In this document: positions 5,901 through 6,596 of the stretch, in pieces
Layout: each line of letters opens with the position of its first letter
How positions within the stretch are numbered: position 1 is the first letter of the stretch
DNA from: Gemmatimonadales bacterium UBA7835
GTDB taxonomy: Bacteria; Gemmatimonadota; Gemmatimonadetes; Longimicrobiales; Gaopeijiaceae
NCBI GenBank assembly: GCA_002500925.1
Contig: DLTN01000060.1
Location: 1 to 6,596, forward strand
DNA: 6,596 bases
Direction of reading: 5' to 3'
Made by a program: the position numbers and the translations under genes
The notes under the pieces: model-generated
Database searches by the model: none
What the model saw: the letters and a program-made list of their open reading frames with translations, nothing else
What the model was told of the DNA's origin: nothing

Positions 5901-6014
5901 ATGTCCGGAGCAATTTTATTCATCGGTCTGTTTCTTATTAATTCATGGTTGAAGATTCAATCAATAAATAAGGCGGTGTCTTTAAGATTAAAACCGGTTT
6001 ATAGCGGGATATGA
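5901..6014 (+). CDS. Possible small single-helix membrane peptide (37 aa)
   Basis: This short frame begins MSGAILFIGLFLINSWLK, giving one hydrophobic helix (about residues 3-17), then a basic tail ending KPVYSGI. Its TGA overlaps the ATG of the next gene as ATGA (6011-6014), the usual arrangement for translational coupling, and the next gene also begins with a membrane helix. There is no family recognition and no clear ribosome-binding site. The ATG lies immediately after the GC-rich island. An in-frame GTG at 5844 would give 56 residues but would require translating the GC-rich stretch, whose C-ending codons are unlike every neighbour. The frame continues from the scramblase gene past its TGA, so it could also be the remains of a longer scramblase C-terminus. 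Chance occurrence remains quite possible. Confidence 0.35.
   Translation: MSGAILFIGLFLINSWLKIQSINKAVSLRLKPVYSGI
5980..5993 (+). promoter_or_regulatory. Weak TATA-like box before the DUF4760-like gene
   Basis: The AT-rich stretch ctttaagattaaaa is centred about 25 bases upstream of the ATG at 6011, the distance expected for a leaderless archaeal gene. It lies inside the possible small membrane-peptide frame. If it is the true promoter, that frame is less likely to be a gene. Confidence 0.25.
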
Positions 6015-6562
6015 ACTTAGAATCAGCTGCATCCTGGGCGGAAATACTTGGTTTAGTAACTATACTTGGTGCCGCAATATATTCATGGTTTCAGATCAAA
6101 GAACTTCGACGCGCAAGAGACAGTACGACTGCTATGAGTTTAGCTGGAAACTTTCAAAGTCAAGATTTCGTAGTTGGGATGACCTCAATAATCAATAACA
6201 AGTTTGAACCAAAGAATTACACTGATGACGATGCAGTTAATTTTGAGGCATTGAAAAATCATTTTGGGGAAAATTGGCCCCAGGTGATGACAGTTCTTAC
6301 CACGTGGGAAAGTATTGGAGTTCTCATTCATCGTGGTGACATGGATTTTCACGCCTTCTATGATTTATTCTCGGGTGTGATTGTTAAGAATTACGAAGCC
6401 TTTTCATTCTACCTTGAACCAATTAGAGAAGATGGAGAAAACAAGGATATGGAATGGTTCATTTGGCTTGTAGATAGAGTAATTCAGTATGAAAAAGAAG
6501 GGGGAGGCACGCCTCCAGCGCATATCGCTTTCAAAGATTGGAAACCTCCTACTCGTGTATGA
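6011..6562 (+). CDS. DUF4760-like membrane-anchored protein
   Basis: A 183-residue protein whose N-terminal membrane helix (about residues 9-27, WAEILGLVTILGAAIYSWF) is followed by a short basic stretch (KELRRARD) and a soluble, probably helical, cytoplasmic domain. The central block TWESIGVLIHRGDMDFHAFYDLFSG resembles the DUF4760 family, in which a 'fe.iG.l...g.id' pattern follows a similar anchor. The C-terminus EWFIWLVDRVIQYEKEGG is rich in aromatics. No catalytic motif is recognised and the family has no firm function, so none is assigned. The start at ATG 6011 overlaps the stop of a possible 37-residue frame. The gene ends 6 bases before the 3' end of a tRNA on the other strand. The family match comes from memory of the pattern and was not searched. 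Confidence 0.65.
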   Translation: MNLESAASWAEILGLVTILGAAIYSWFQIKELRRARDSTTAMSLAGNFQSQDFVVGMTSIINNKFEPKNYTDDDAVNFEALKNHFGENWPQVMTVLTTWESIGVLIHRGDMDFHAFYDLFSGVIVKNYEAFSFYLEPIREDGENKDMEWFIWLVDRVIQYEKEGGGTPPAHIAFKDWKPPTRV

Positions 6563-6568
6563 GTGAAG

Positions 6569-6596
6569 TGCTCGTACCGGGATTTGAACCCGGGTC
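6569..6596 (-). tRNA. tRNA, 3' part only (isotype not determinable)
   Basis: Read on the minus strand, the sequence ends with a textbook T arm, CCGGG-TTCAAAT-CCCGG (6593-6577). This is followed by the 7-base acceptor strand TACGAGC (6576-6570) and discriminator A (6569). The next bases are CTT, so CCA is not encoded. The anticodon and 5' half lie beyond the right edge, so the amino acid cannot be named. The mature 5' end should begin GCTCGTA if pairing is perfect. Confidence 0.88.

Larger units (their letters stand above)
5833..5909. other. GC-rich structured intergenic island with G-quadruplex motif
   Basis: The segment 5864-5900 is 30/37 G+C, in strong contrast to the AT-rich surroundings. 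It contains a perfect 6-bp hairpin with a CCCC loop (GGGCGA 5865-5870 with TCGCCC 5875-5880). An outer stem is possible (GGGCG 5851-5855 with CGCCC 5895-5899). An alternative short hairpin is CGTTT-AC-AAACG (5854-5865). The octamer AACGGGCG occurs twice (5848-5855, 5862-5869). Read on the minus strand, 5900 to 5871 gives five G-tracts of 3-4 with loops of 1, 6, 1 and 3, a classic G-quadruplex pattern. No U-tract follows, so it is not an ordinary intrinsic terminator. It could be a structured RNA, a transcription block after the scramblase gene, a protein-binding site or a dispersed repeat; sequence alone does not decide. Confidence 0.55.

Noticed and set aside
1..6596. CRISPR array, insertion sequence or toxin-antitoxin pair
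   Set aside because: I saw no regularly spaced direct repeats, transposase motifs, terminal inverted repeats or toxin-like gene pairs on either strand.

Overview
The window looks like a piece of a marine planktonic euryarchaeal genome, Marine Group II (Poseidoniales) or a close relative. This is an inference, held at about 0.6. The DNA is AT-rich with tightly packed genes. Several genes have no purine-rich ribosome-binding site. The partial tRNA at the right edge has no encoded CCA. The large surface protein carries a Cys-rich GCTN...D.SCEF module, an acidic stalk and a C-terminal membrane anchor, an architecture I associate with that group, although Bacteroidetes also use the Cys module. No phylogenetic marker gene is complete in the window.

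Left block (1-2243, + strand) is an apparent operon of four genes with almost no spacing. They are the 3' part of GTP cyclohydrolase II (ribA), an OsmC-family thiol protein, a class I SAM-dependent methyltransferase and a pirin-like bicupin protein. RibA makes the first committed intermediate of flavin synthesis. OsmC and pirin relatives belong to redox or quercetinase-type chemistry. A joint role in redox homeostasis is possible but not proven. The internal genes carry GTGAT-type ribosome-binding sequences before their starts.

Centre (2244-2861): a small two-helix membrane protein on the minus strand abuts the pirin gene tail to tail. It is divergent from a 94-residue two-EF-hand protein. 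An AT-rich divergent promoter region lies between them.

Right block (2883-6562, + strand) is envelope-oriented. It holds a 765-residue secreted right-handed beta-helix protein with carbohydrate-active-enzyme-like features, a phospholipid scramblase/LURP-one-like protein, a possible 37-residue single-helix peptide, and a membrane-anchored DUF4760-like protein. An EF-hand protein near a scramblase homologue hints at calcium and membrane biology, but nothing in the sequence demonstrates a functional link.

The most unusual piece of DNA is the gap at about 5832-5910. It is a sharply GC-rich island with a perfect hairpin, a nested outer stem, direct repeats and a five-tract G-quadruplex motif on the minus strand, all in AT-rich surroundings. 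No stretch over 300 bases lacks a gene. The window ends inside a tRNA gene on the minus strand.
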